Positions 51,499 through 60,517 of a stretch of DNA of 64,000 bases are shown here, piece by piece (position 1 is the stretch's first letter; each line of letters opens with the position of its first letter). The stretch spans positions 11,819-75,818 of the forward strand of contig JBBDWJ010000288.1 of assembly GCA_040902925.1 (NCBI GenBank). Reading direction: 5' to 3'. Below the pieces are notes generated by a model that was not told where the DNA came from, did no database searches, and saw only the letters and a list, made by a program, of their open reading frames with translations. This stretch comes from JBBDWJ01 sp040902925 (lineage in GTDB: Bacteria; Acidobacteriota; Terriglobia; Bryobacterales; UBA6623). The position numbers were made by a program, and so were the translations under genes.

Positions 51499-52449
51499 TC
51501 AGCTTCCGGCTACGGGATTGAGTAGCTTCTGAATCTCCGGGTCCGCCAGATCCGCGGCGCGCACCACTCTCGCCGGCATGGGAATCTGTTTCGCCGGGGT
51601 TTCCCCGTTGAGGTGCTGCACGATCGTTTGGACCCCCACGTAGCCAATTTGATAGGGGTCTTGCACCACCAACGCGTCGATCACCCCGTCTTTGAGATCT
51701 TCCTGGAGCGTTGGGCTGGCGTCGAAACCGACCAGCCGGAGCTTGCCCACGAGTCCTCGCGTTCGTACGACCTGCGCGGCTCCGATCGTCGCTGCTTCGC
51801 TTGAGCAGAAGAATGCCTGCAGGCCGGGGTTGGCGTTCAGCATGTTCTCCGAAACCGCCAGCGCCCGCGCGCGGTCCGACATGCAATATTGCTCGGCTAC
51901 GATCTTGATTTGCGGGAAATCCTGCTGCAGCTTCTCCTGGAATCCGCGCTCGCGGTTGTCAGTCGAGTCGCTGCCGGGAGCGTGCCGCACCATCGCCGCC
52001 TGACCTTTTCCGCCGAGCAGCTCCGCGACAGTCTCCGCGCCCAATCCGCCTGCCGCGTGGTTGTTGGTCGCCACGTAGGAGAGGTAGCGCTCGGTATCGA
52101 TACCCGAATCGAAGATCGTCACCGGAATGCCGAGATCGGCTGCGCGCTCGACGACCGCCACCAGCGCCGTGCTTTGCGTGGGAGATAACACGATGCCGTC
52201 AACGCCGCGGTTGATCATCGCCTCGACGATCTGAATCTGCCGGGCATATTCGGTTTCGTTTGGCGGCCCATTCCACAAGATCTCGACGTCAAAGTCACGC
52301 CCGGCCGCGACAACCCCAGCCTGTACCGATTGCCAAAAAATCGACGAAGTACCCTTGGGAGCGACGCCAATCACCCGCCTGTTGGATTGGCGGCATGCGG
52401 CCGAACTCATACCGAGCAGACAAGAGGTGATGAAGGATCGACGCTGCAT
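51499..52449 (-). CDS. Sugar-binding periplasmic protein, lipoprotein-like (ribose/LacI-type)
   Basis: About 316 residues of the Peripla_BP_4 family that binds ribose-like sugars or autoinducer-2. The start MQRRSFITSCLLGMSSAACRQ carries a twin-arginine-like RRSF and a Cys19 in a weak lipobox (SAAC), so it is probably lipid-anchored after Tat or Sec export. The two lobes show IGVAPKGTSSIFWQSVQAGVVAAGRDFDVEI (split over the start strand), DGIVLSPTQSTALV, GIPVTIFDSGID, FCSSEAATIGAAQVV and VGFDASPTLQEDLKDG. An upstream ATG at 52461 is possible. No ABC ATPase or permease gene is next to it, so it may act as a sensor-coupled binding protein. Confidence 0.88.
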   Translation of the reverse strand: MQRRSFITSCLLGMSSAACRQSNRRVIGVAPKGTSSIFWQSVQAGVVAAGRDFDVEILWNGPPNETEYARQIQIVEAMINRGVDGIVLSPTQSTALVAVVERAADLGIPVTIFDSGIDTERYLSYVATNNHAAGGLGAETVAELLGGKGQAAMVRHAPGSDSTDNRERGFQEKLQQDFPQIKIVAEQYCMSDRARALAVSENMLNANPGLQAFFCSSEAATIGAAQVVRTRGLVGKLRLVGFDASPTLQEDLKDGVIDALVVQDPYQIGYVGVQTIVQHLNGETPAKQIPMPARVVRAADLADPEIQKLLNPVAGS

Positions 52450-52513
52450 GCTGGTTACCATTGGGACCCCTGGTATTTTCCTATTCGTCAACAGGTCAAC
52501 AAGTTCCAGGCAG

Positions 52514-52897
52514 CTAGCTCTCGGCAGTATGGAGCCTTACTCCGAGTGCTTCCAGTTTCCCGAAATCCGAGTGGTCTGACGTAGCTAAGACAGCGCTCGC
52601 TCGCATGGCTGCCGCCGCAATCATGCAGTCAACAAACGACCCACGGCGTCTGCCACTCAGATTGAAAAACCGCGCCGCGGCCTCCGCGTCCTGAGGAACG
52701 AAAGGCGTGAGGTCCTCGATTAGGGTCTTGGCGAGTTCGATCTGGTCCGCTTCCACTGGCCCGCAGAGAAACTCAGACCAACTGACTGCGCTCATTCCGA
52801 TGCTCGTCCCCTCCCGCACCCAGCCGCGCAGGAGCCGGTTTTCCCGGGAGCCGGGAACGAGACCCTGGATGACGAAATTCGTGTCGAGGTGAATCAA
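52514..52897 (-). CDS. PIN-domain toxin (VapC)
   Basis: About 127 residues of PIN-fold endoribonuclease. The four acids are visible: Asp in IHLDTNFVI, Glu in VSWSEFL, Asp in GRRRGSFVDCMIAA and Asp in VLATSDHSDF. VapC toxins cut tRNA or rRNA loops when free of their antitoxin. The start TTG 52897 overlaps the antitoxin stop (TTGA), with GAAGGG about 9 bases upstream; the frame is open further up but would overlap the antitoxin gene by 60 nt. Confidence 0.88.
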   Translation of the reverse strand: MIHLDTNFVIQGLVPGSRENRLLRGWVREGTSIGMSAVSWSEFLCGPVEADQIELAKTLIEDLTPFVPQDAEAAARFFNLSGRRRGSFVDCMIAAAAMRASAVLATSDHSDFGKLEALGVRLHTAES

Positions 52898-53169
52898 CGC
52901 CCACGCCCTTCCAGCTGCTCCGACGTGGCTCGACGTTCGGCCTTGTTGCGGCGGATCCACGCGCGAGCCTTTGCGGGAGTCAGATTGAGAGAGTTTTGCA
53001 GTTTGTCCAGAGCTTCGAGGCGCGATACCGCGCCTTGCTGAGCCGTGGAGTTGATCGCGCGGCGCAACGCTTCGGACTTGGACACACCCCAGCGACGAGC
53101 CATCCCCTCGAGAGCCTGGACTGTTTCAACGTCCAGAGTATAAGTGCCTTTGATTCTTGGTATGGCCAT
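52894..53169 (-). CDS. Ribbon-helix-helix antitoxin (VapB-like)
   Basis: A 91-residue protein. Residues 5-40 form a ribbon-helix-helix: KGTYTLDVETVQALEGMARRWGV as the strand and first helix, then SKSEALRRAI as the second. The tail is Arg/Lys/Glu-rich and should wrap the toxin. The start ATG 53169 lies in a 10-bp palindrome that occurs twice over the start region, probably the operator bound by the antitoxin-toxin complex. The frame is open to 53262 but these residues are not RHH-like. Stop overlaps the toxin start. Confidence 0.85.
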   Translation of the reverse strand: MAIPRIKGTYTLDVETVQALEGMARRWGVSKSEALRRAINSTAQQGAVSRLEALDKLQNSLNLTPAKARAWIRRNKAERRATSEQLEGRGR

Positions 53170-53190
53170 ATCATCATTATATGGCCATAT
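53160..53190. promoter_or_regulatory. Twin palindromes over the vapB start (operator)
   Basis: The 10-bp palindrome TATGGCCATA occurs at 53161-53170 and 53180-53189, centres 19 bases apart (about two helical turns), and the second extends to the 12-bp ATATGGCCATAT. The first contains the antitoxin start codon. Such a pair fits cooperative binding of two antitoxin dimers, the usual autorepression of vapBC. Confidence 0.75.
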
Positions 53191-53315
53191 GCTCACAGCC
53201 TGTTCAGTTTGCATTTTGTTGGCTGCCGTGAGCCTGGCTCCAAAATAGACGGCCCTGGCCAAGTCTATGGGGGCCCAGCCGAAGCCTCACCGCAAGATCC
53301 CGTATCATACCCCTC

Positions 53316-54638
53316 ATGACTCCGCAGTCGCCTACCGGCGGCCTGTTGATCGGTTTGGCCGTGACGCTGTTGGCCGTGGCGCTGTTCTCGTGGCACGCGC
53401 TCACCCAGGTGGACGGCCTTCGCCAACTGCAGACCGAGACGATCGACCGCAACCGCCGCGACTCGCTGCAACTGCTGCGCATCCAGGGCAATCTCCACAA
53501 CTTGGGCCTGTCGATGCGCGACATGGTCGAAGGCGCTTCGCCATACCCGATCGAAGCTTATCGCGTGGAATTCGACCGCGTTCGATCTGACCTCGACGAC
53601 GCCGTGCGCACCGAAAACGCGCTCGCCCCCGCTTCGCGGAGCGCCGGGCAGCAAGCTTTCCTGCAGGATTCGCTCGAGCAGTTTTGGGAAGCCGCTGACC
53701 GTATGTTCCGCTACGCCGAAGCCGGCAACGAGGATCAGGCCCGCCAGCTGATTCGCGAAGTCATGCAGTCGCGCCATGCCTCGCTGACCAGCGCCGTGGC
53801 GCGTTTTTTGTTTATGAACAACGAAGCCGAGCAGCAGGCCACCGAAGAGATTCAGGAAATCTACGTCAGCGTCGAGCGCAACATTTACTACTTCCTGTTC
53901 GCGGCGGTGGCCGCGATTTGTCTCACCAGCGCCTACATGATTCACCAGAACCGCCGTATCTTTCAAAGCATCTCGCAGCTTTCCGAGCAGCGCCAAGTGC
54001 TGGCGCGCAAGCTGATCGGCGTGCAGGAAGAAATTTTTCAGTCGATCTCGCGAGAGCTGCACGACGAGTTCGGACAGGTGCTGACGGCCGTCGGGGCGTT
54101 GCTGGCGCGGGCGCAGCGCAAAGGCGCCGACGAAGCGCCGCAGTTGAGCCGCGACCTGCGGGAGGTGCAAGGCATTGCGCAGGAGACGCTCGAAAACGTC
54201 CGGCGGCTTTCGCAGCGCCTGCACCCGAACGTGCTCGATGACTACGGCCTCGAAGGCGCGGTGGAATGGTACGTGCAGCAGGTGCGCGATCAAACGGGCC
54301 TTACAATAACGTACGAGAAGCAGGGAGAAGCAGTGAAGGCCCTGCCCACCGAGACGGCGATTCACGTCTATCGCATCTTGCAGGAGTCGCTGAACAACGT
54401 CGTGCGGCATGCTAATTCCGCCGTGGCCTGGGTCCGCTTGCGGCGCAACGCAAACGAGCTCCAGCTCGAAGTGGAAGACCGCGGTGTCGGCCTGCCGCCG
54501 CAGTCAGACCGCCGCAAAGGGTTGGGGCTGGTGGGCATGCGCGAGCGCGCCGAGCTGGTTCACGGCCGGCTGGTGCTGAGCCGCCCCGCCGAGGGAGGCA
54601 CACTGGTCCATTTGGAAGTGCCGCTGGAGACTTCATGA
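53316..54638 (+). CDS. Sensor histidine kinase, NarL-type partner (HisKA_3)
   Basis: A 440-residue membrane sensor kinase. Helix one is at 8-27 and helix two at 190-209; residues 28-189 are outside and largely helical, like a four-helix-bundle sensor (MCP/CHASE3-like). The phospho-accepting His249 is in ISRELHDEFGQVLTAVG (HisKA_3 dimer helix), and the ATPase domain has ILQESLNNVVRHA and VEDRGVGLPPQSDRRKGLGLVGMRER. The signal is unknown. Seven bases separate its stop from the response regulator ATG, so the two form an operon together with the CRTAC1-type gene behind. Confidence 0.93.
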   Translation: MTPQSPTGGLLIGLAVTLLAVALFSWHALTQVDGLRQLQTETIDRNRRDSLQLLRIQGNLHNLGLSMRDMVEGASPYPIEAYRVEFDRVRSDLDDAVRTENALAPASRSAGQQAFLQDSLEQFWEAADRMFRYAEAGNEDQARQLIREVMQSRHASLTSAVARFLFMNNEAEQQATEEIQEIYVSVERNIYYFLFAAVAAICLTSAYMIHQNRRIFQSISQLSEQRQVLARKLIGVQEEIFQSISRELHDEFGQVLTAVGALLARAQRKGADEAPQLSRDLREVQGIAQETLENVRRLSQRLHPNVLDDYGLEGAVEWYVQQVRDQTGLTITYEKQGEAVKALPTETAIHVYRILQESLNNVVRHANSAVAWVRLRRNANELQLEVEDRGVGLPPQSDRRKGLGLVGMRERAELVHGRLVLSRPAEGGTLVHLEVPLETS

Positions 54639-54645
54639 GGAAGCG

Positions 54646-55311
54646 ATGATCTCGTCACAAGAAAAACAACCACAGGGAAAAATCACCGTATTGCTCGCCG
54701 ACGATCATCGCCTGGTGCGGCTGGGTTTCCGGCGCATGCTCGAAGACGAGCCGGACATCGAGGTCGTCGGCGAGGCCGATAACGGCTTGCAGGCGATCGA
54801 GCTGGCGGAGAAGCTGCGTCCGGCGGTTGCCGTCGTCGATATGTCCATGCCCGAGCTCGACGGCGTGCAGGCGATCCACGAGATCGGCCGCCGCGCACCC
54901 GACACGCGCGTGCTGGTGCTGAGCATGTACGACGAGCGCAGCTACATCCGCAACGCGCTGAAGGCCGGCGCCCTGGGCTACGTACTCAAGAACGCCATTG
55001 ATGTCGATCTAATCTCGGCGGTGAAGACCGTGGCCGAAGGACGGCGTTTCCTCAGCGAGCCGCTTTCCTTCAAAGATCTCGAAAGCGATGAGCCGGACGA
55101 TCCGCTGGAACGGCTCACGCAGCGCGAGCGTCAGATTCTGCAGCTCATCGCGCAGGCGCACTCGAACAAAGAAATCGCCGGCCTGTTGAACATCAGTGTG
55201 AACACCGTCAATGTGCACCGCACGAACCTGATGCATTCGCTGAACCTGCATTCCACCGCGGAGCTGGTGTTGTTCGCTGTACAAAAGGGCCTGATCACGC
55301 TGCCGAAATAA
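54646..55311 (+). CDS. NarL/FixJ-family response regulator
   Basis: A 221-residue regulator. The receiver (15-130) has the acid pocket LLADDHRLV, phospho-acceptor Asp65 in VVDMSMPELDG, the switch residue in VLVLSMYDE and the Lys in GYVLKNA. Residues 155-217 are a LuxR helix-turn-helix (LTQRERQILQLIAQAHSNKEIAGLLNISVNTVNVHRTNL). The stop overlaps the next start by one base (TAATG), so it is translated together with the CRTAC1-type protein, which may also be a target of control. Confidence 0.95.
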   Translation: MISSQEKQPQGKITVLLADDHRLVRLGFRRMLEDEPDIEVVGEADNGLQAIELAEKLRPAVAVVDMSMPELDGVQAIHEIGRRAPDTRVLVLSMYDERSYIRNALKAGALGYVLKNAIDVDLISAVKTVAEGRRFLSEPLSFKDLESDEPDDPLERLTQRERQILQLIAQAHSNKEIAGLLNISVNTVNVHRTNLMHSLNLHSTAELVLFAVQKGLITLPK

Positions 55312-56993
55312 TGCCCATCACCCGCCGAGATTTGCTTTGGGGTCTCCCTGCGCTGTTGCAAGCGCAGCGCGCCGCGCCGGGCTTCGAGCTAGCGGATGTG
55401 ACCCGCAACGCCGGCATCGACTTTCGCCATAACAGCGGCGCTTTCGGTGAGAAATATTTGCCCGAGACGATGGGACCGGGCTGTGCGTTCCTCGACTACG
55501 ACGCCGACGGCTGGATGGACATCCTGCTCGTCAACGGCATGGATTGGCCCGGCCACAAGCGCAGTGTTACCACGCCCAAGCTCTACCGCAACAATCGCAA
55601 CGGCACGTTCAGCGACGTCACGAAACAGGCCGGACTGGACGTCGAACTCTACGGCCTGGGAGTGGCTGCCGCCGACTACGACAACGACGGATTCCCCGAC
55701 ATCCTCATCACCTGCGTCGGCCAGAACCGCTTGTTTCGCAACACCGGCAAGGGAAGCTTCGTGGACGTCACGAAGACCAGCGGACTTAACGGGCGCGAAG
55801 CTTTCAGCACCTCGGCCCTATGGTTCGACTACGACGGCGACGGGCTGCTCGACCTGTTCATCTGCAACTATGTGCGCTGGTCGCCGGCAATCGACGTGCG
55901 TTGCAGCATTGACGGCAAGCGCAAGTCGTACTGCACGCCGGAGGCCTACCGCGGCGACACGTCGTGGCTGTTCCGCAACCGCGGCGACGGCACCTTTGAA
56001 GACATGACGGCGAAGGCCGGCCTGTTCGACACCACCTCGAAATCGCTCGGCGTGGCTATGCTCGACTACAACGGCGACGGACGTATCGACTTGTTCGTCG
56101 CCAACGACACGCAGCCCAATAAGCTCTATCGAAACTTGGGGAATGGAAAGTTCGAGGAGGCGGCGCTAACCGCGGGCGTCGCTTTCAGCCACGACGGCAA
56201 GGCCCGCGCCGGCATGGGCGTCGATGCCGCTGACTATGACCGCTCGGGCGCGCCCAGCGTCGCCGTTACCAACTTCAACAACGAGATGCTGGGCCTGTTT
56301 CGCAACAACGGCAAGGGCGAGTTCGAGGACGTCGCGCCGGATTCGGCGATCGGCCGCATCACGCGCGGCAGTCTCGGCTTCGGCTGTTTGTTTTTCGATG
56401 CCGATCTTGACGGCTGGCTCGATCTGCTGGTCGTGAACGGCCACATTGATGACATTGCCGCGTCCTTGCGCAGCGACGTTGGCTACGCGCAGCCGCCGAA
56501 CCTGCTGCTCAATCAGGCCGGCAGCGGATTCCGCGACGTGGCCGCGAGCGCCGGAAAGGAATTTGCGGCGCAGAAGATCGGCCGTGGCGCCGCTGTCGCG
56601 GATTTTGATCTCGATGGCGACGCCGACGTGCTGATCACCGAGAACGGTGGCCGCGCATCGCTCTATCGCAACGACCACGCTGCGGGCAATCGCAGCATTC
56701 GTTTCGAGTTGCGGGGTACCCAATCGAACCGCGACGCGATCGGCGCGAAGGTGCGCATCGAAAGCGGCGGCGAGCGCCAGGAACGGCTTGTCAAGAGCGG
56801 CTCGAGCTACTTGTCGCAATCGGAATTGCCGCTGACGTTTGGCCTGGGCCGCCGCGACCGCGTGGAGCGCGCCGTAATCCATTGGCCCAGCGGCCGCGAA
56901 GAAGAATTCACCAACCTTGCCGCGGGAAACCGCTACCGCTGCGTGGAAGGGAAGGGAATCGAAAGCAAGACACCGTTCGCGGTGCGGCCGTAG
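55311..56993 (+). CDS. CRTAC1-type FG-GAP/VCBS propeller protein with ASPIC/UnbV domain
   Basis: A 560-residue exported protein. MPITRRDLLWGLPALLQAQRA is a short twin-arginine signal. Then come at least six Ca2+-binding propeller repeats of the form D.D.DG..D, for example DYDADGWMDILLVN, DYDNDGFPDILITC, DYDGDGLLDLFICN, DYNGDGRIDLFVAN and DADLDGWLDLLVVN, and a C-terminal ASPIC/UnbV domain (GAKVRIESGGERQERLVKSG, HWPSGREEEF). These proteins are abundant in acidobacteria and planctomycetes and bind something at the cell surface, but no function is known. Coupling to a two-component pair is the unusual part here. Confidence 0.93.
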   Translation: MPITRRDLLWGLPALLQAQRAAPGFELADVTRNAGIDFRHNSGAFGEKYLPETMGPGCAFLDYDADGWMDILLVNGMDWPGHKRSVTTPKLYRNNRNGTFSDVTKQAGLDVELYGLGVAAADYDNDGFPDILITCVGQNRLFRNTGKGSFVDVTKTSGLNGREAFSTSALWFDYDGDGLLDLFICNYVRWSPAIDVRCSIDGKRKSYCTPEAYRGDTSWLFRNRGDGTFEDMTAKAGLFDTTSKSLGVAMLDYNGDGRIDLFVANDTQPNKLYRNLGNGKFEEAALTAGVAFSHDGKARAGMGVDAADYDRSGAPSVAVTNFNNEMLGLFRNNGKGEFEDVAPDSAIGRITRGSLGFGCLFFDADLDGWLDLLVVNGHIDDIAASLRSDVGYAQPPNLLLNQAGSGFRDVAASAGKEFAAQKIGRGAAVADFDLDGDADVLITENGGRASLYRNDHAAGNRSIRFELRGTQSNRDAIGAKVRIESGGERQERLVKSGSSYLSQSELPLTFGLGRRDRVERAVIHWPSGREEEFTNLAAGNRYRCVEGKGIESKTPFAVRP

Positions 56994-57055
56994 CCGCGGG
57001 AGCCTCTTCCGCCTGGATCGGGCGAATGGGACATAGAAGACTTCTCCCCGAAGCT

Positions 57056-58717
57056 CTACGTCTCCAGAATCACTGGCAAGATCAGCGGCCGGCTCTGGCG
57101 CGAGGTGACGCGGTTCAAGTAGCGGCGCAAGTCGATGCGGATTTTCTCTTCCATCACGCTGCCGTCGGTTTTTTCTTCGCTGGTGGAGCCTTCGAGTGTT
57201 TTGATGATGGCGGCGCGGGCGCCTTCGATCAGCTCCGGGCCATCGTCGCCAACGACGAAGCCTCGCGTAACGATCTCAGGGCCGCTCTCCAATTCGCCAG
57301 TACGACTATTGAGCGCGATAATCGGCACGATCACGCCGTGCTCGGATAGGTGGCGGCGGTCGCGAATTACCATCTCTTCCAAAATTTCGTCGCCGGTGCC
57401 CGCGTCGATGCAGACGCGCCCCACGGGCACGGGATCGAGCTTGCGGGCGCCGTCTTTTCCGACCTCGAGCACGTCGCCGCTTTGCAGAATGAAGGCTTGC
57501 TTGACGCCGGCCGCTCGCATCGGCTCGGCCAGCGCCGCGTGTTGCGAAAGCTGGCGGTATTCGCCATGCAGCGGGACGAAATAACGCGGCCGCAGCAAGT
57601 TGAGCATGAGCTGCAGCTCGCCGCGGCTGGCGTGGCCGGATACATGCAACGGCGGCGTGCGGTTGCCGTAAAAGACCTTCGCCCCACGCCGGTAAAGGTG
57701 ATCGATCAGGCGGTAAACGCGCTTTTCATTGCCCGGAATCAGCCGTGCGCTCAGCACGACTGAGTCCCCTTCTTCGATGGTCGCGAAGCGCTGTTTGCCT
57801 ACCGCCGCCTGGGAAAGCGAAGAAAGCGGCTCGCCCTGGCTTCCGGAAATGATCACCGTGCAGTCGGATGGGCGCATGCGGTCGAGGTCCTGCGGGCGGA
57901 TCAGCGTTCCATCCGGGACGTTCAGAAAACCCAAATCATGCGCCAGCTCGCTAGCCGTGACCAGGCTGCGCCCAATCAGCGCCACGCGCCGGCCGTGCTC
58001 GACCGACAAATCGACGATCTGTTGAACGCGGTGCGTCGCCGAGGAAAAGCAGGTGAAGAACAAGCCATTCTTCGAACGCGTGAAGATGTCTTCAAGAGCG
58101 GGACGGACGGCGCGCTCGGAGGGCGAAAAGCCCTCGCGATCGACATTGGTCGAATCCGACATCAGCAGCAGCACGCCGCGTTTGCCGTAGTCGGCGAACG
58201 TGTGCAGATCGAAAAACTTGTCGTCGATCGGAGTCGGGTCGATCTTGAAATCGCCGGTGTGGATCACCACTCCGGCCGGCGTTTCGATCGCCAGGGCGAC
58301 GGCGTCGACTGTACTGTGGGTGACGTGGATGAACTCGACGGTGAAGCAACCGAGCTTCACGCGGTCCTTGGTCTTGACCTCGTGAAGGGTCGGCGGCTCT
58401 TTGAGGTCATACTCCTTGAGACGCCTGCCGATCATGGCCTGTGTGAATCCCGTTGCGTAGACCGGCAGGTTGAGCTGCGACAACACGTAGGTCACCGCGC
58501 CCATGTGGTCTTCGTGGCAATGCGTCACGAACAGGCCCCGGACGTGCTCGCGATTATCGAGCAGGTAGGTAACGTCGGGAACGACGACGTCGACTCCCAG
58601 CAACTCCGCGCCCGGAAACAGGATGCCGGCGTCGATGACAATAATGTCGTCGCCGCAGCGCAGGGCGAGCATGTTCATTCCAAACTCGCCTAAGCCTCCG
58701 AGGGGAATTACCTGCAA
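57056..58717 (-). CDS. rnj: Ribonuclease J
   Basis: A 553-residue metallo-beta-lactamase/beta-CASP nuclease for mRNA decay and rRNA processing (5'-3' exonuclease and endonuclease). VIPLGGLGEFGMNM opens the chain; the metal motif is HCHEDH at 66-71 (most relatives have HGHEDH), with HVTHSTVDAVAL and HTGDFKIDPTP; ISGSQGEPLSSL and HVSGHASRGEL are beta-CASP blocks; the C-terminal dimer domain ends the chain. The first conventional start is TTG 58717, but AGGAG lies 22 bases before it and only 7 bases before an in-frame CTG at 58732, which would add five residues. Confidence 0.93.
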   Translation of the reverse strand: MQVIPLGGLGEFGMNMLALRCGDDIIVIDAGILFPGAELLGVDVVVPDVTYLLDNREHVRGLFVTHCHEDHMGAVTYVLSQLNLPVYATGFTQAMIGRRLKEYDLKEPPTLHEVKTKDRVKLGCFTVEFIHVTHSTVDAVALAIETPAGVVIHTGDFKIDPTPIDDKFFDLHTFADYGKRGVLLLMSDSTNVDREGFSPSERAVRPALEDIFTRSKNGLFFTCFSSATHRVQQIVDLSVEHGRRVALIGRSLVTASELAHDLGFLNVPDGTLIRPQDLDRMRPSDCTVIISGSQGEPLSSLSQAAVGKQRFATIEEGDSVVLSARLIPGNEKRVYRLIDHLYRRGAKVFYGNRTPPLHVSGHASRGELQLMLNLLRPRYFVPLHGEYRQLSQHAALAEPMRAAGVKQAFILQSGDVLEVGKDGARKLDPVPVGRVCIDAGTGDEILEEMVIRDRRHLSEHGVIVPIIALNSRTGELESGPEIVTRGFVVGDDGPELIEGARAAIIKTLEGSTSEEKTDGSVMEEKIRIDLRRYLNRVTSRQSRPLILPVILET

Positions 58718-58915
58718 AGTTTGATGCGACAGAGCTTTTCTCCTAAACCCACTGATCCGTCAGCCTAGCATGAAGTATGCGAAGGCGTGCGCGGCGTGCG
58801 GCGAGGAACAACGCGCCCCGAGTATCGCGGTCCAAACAGATCGACCTAAAACCCATCGATCGGCTGTTCTCTATCTATAATGAAGGATTCTCTGTTTCCC
58901 ACGGGAGTGGTTTGC

Positions 58916-60517
58916 TTGTCACTAGAAGACCAATTGTTCGAGCAGCGTTACCGCAAGATTCAGGAGATCGAAGCGCTGGGTTTCGCGCCCTATCCGCGCA
59001 AGTTTGCCTACTCCCACACGATCGCTGACATTGTGAGCGGCTTTAGCGACGCAAGCGGCGAGCAGCTCGAAGCGGACAGAGTTGCCGTGCGGGCATGCGG
59101 CCGGCTGGTGACGATCCGGCGGCAGGGCAAGGCCGGTTTTTGCCACATTTCCCAAGGCGGCGCAAGCTTGCAGGTTTACGTCCGCAAGGATGAGGTTCCC
59201 GATGAATCGTTCGAGCTCTACAAATCGCTCGATGCCGGCGACATGATCGGCGTCGATGGCTATCTGTTTCGCACCAAGACCAACGAGCTGACGATACGCG
59301 CCGAAAAGCTGGAGTTTTTGGCGAAGGCGATCTTGCCGATGCCGGAGAAGTGGCACGGCTTGCAGGACGTCGAGATCCGCTACCGGCAGCGCTATCTCGA
59401 CATGATCGCCAACCCCGATGTGCGGCGGGTGTTCGTGCAGCGCAACAAGGTGATCTCCGCGCTACGCCGGTCGCTCGAGCAGCGGGGCTACATCGAGGTC
59501 GAGACACCGATGATGCAGCCGATCCACGGCGGCGCGCTGGCGCGGCCATTTCAGACCCACCACAACGCGCTCGACGTGGATCTTTTTCTGCGCATCGCGC
59601 CCGAGCTGTATTTGAAAAGGCTGATCGTGGGCGGCTTCGATCGCGTTTACGAGATCAACCGCAACTTTCGCAACGAGGGCATCTCGAAGCATCACAACCC
59701 TGAGTTCACGATGCTCGAGTTCTACCAGGCATACAGCGACTACAAAGATCTGATGGATTTCAGCGCCGAGCTGCTGCGTGAGGTTGCCGCGGCGGTCCAC
59801 GACGGCTCGACCGAAGTCGAGTACGGCGGCCACAAGATCGATTTCGCGAAGCTCCACCGGGTCACGATGAAAGAGGCCCTCGTGGAGTTCTGGCCCGACG
59901 GCGAGACCCGGCCGGCCCTCGCCGACCTCGATGATCTGGCCCGCGTACGTGAAGTTGTTGAAGCCTACAACGGCAAGCTCGCGGCGTCCCACCCCGAGGG
60001 CGCCGAGGGCGAAGGGCCGCGCCTGATCTCGCTGCCTTCGGGCAGTTCGGTTGGCGCAGCTCTGCTGGCGATCTTCGAGCAGGCCTGCGAGTCGCGGTTG
60101 ATTCAGCCGACGCTGGTCTACGACTACCCGGTCGAAGCATCGCCGCTTTCGAAGAACAAGCCTGGCGACCCGAACTGGGTCGAACGGTTTGAGATTTATG
60201 TGGCCGGCATGGAAGTCGCCAATGCCTACTCGGAGTTGAACGACCCGCAGGAGCAGCGCCGCCGCTTTCTAGCCCAGGTCGAGCGGCGCGGCGCGGGCGA
60301 CCGGGAAGCCCACGTGATGGACGAAGATTACCTGCGCGCGCTTTGCTACGGAATGCCGCCGACCGCCGGCGAGGGCATCGGCATCGACCGGCTGACGATG
60401 GTGCTTACCAATTCGCGGTCGATCCGCGACGTTATCCTGTTTCCTCTGCTGCGGCCCGAGGGTGAACTCGGGATTGCGCGGCGGCTGGCCTCCCTCGACA
60501 ACCAGCATGGCGTTTGA
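58916..60517 (+). CDS. lysS: Lysyl-tRNA synthetase, class II
   Basis: About 533 residues. An N-terminal OB-fold (about 50-150) recognises the anticodon, followed by the class II core: motif 1 YIEVETPMMQPIHGGALARPF, motif 2 FRNEGISKHHNPEFTMLEFYQAY and motif 3 GIGIDRLTMVLTN. I take TTG 58916 as start: GGGAG stands eight bases before it and the chain then opens as in other LysS (SLEDQLFEQRYRKIQEIEALGFAPYP). An ATG at 58880 with no ribosome site would add 12 residues. The end overlaps the next gene by 11 nt. Confidence 0.96.
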   Translation: MSLEDQLFEQRYRKIQEIEALGFAPYPRKFAYSHTIADIVSGFSDASGEQLEADRVAVRACGRLVTIRRQGKAGFCHISQGGASLQVYVRKDEVPDESFELYKSLDAGDMIGVDGYLFRTKTNELTIRAEKLEFLAKAILPMPEKWHGLQDVEIRYRQRYLDMIANPDVRRVFVQRNKVISALRRSLEQRGYIEVETPMMQPIHGGALARPFQTHHNALDVDLFLRIAPELYLKRLIVGGFDRVYEINRNFRNEGISKHHNPEFTMLEFYQAYSDYKDLMDFSAELLREVAAAVHDGSTEVEYGGHKIDFAKLHRVTMKEALVEFWPDGETRPALADLDDLARVREVVEAYNGKLAASHPEGAEGEGPRLISLPSGSSVGAALLAIFEQACESRLIQPTLVYDYPVEASPLSKNKPGDPNWVERFEIYVAGMEVANAYSELNDPQEQRRRFLAQVERRGAGDREAHVMDEDYLRALCYGMPPTAGEGIGIDRLTMVLTNSRSIRDVILFPLLRPEGELGIARRLASLDNQHGV

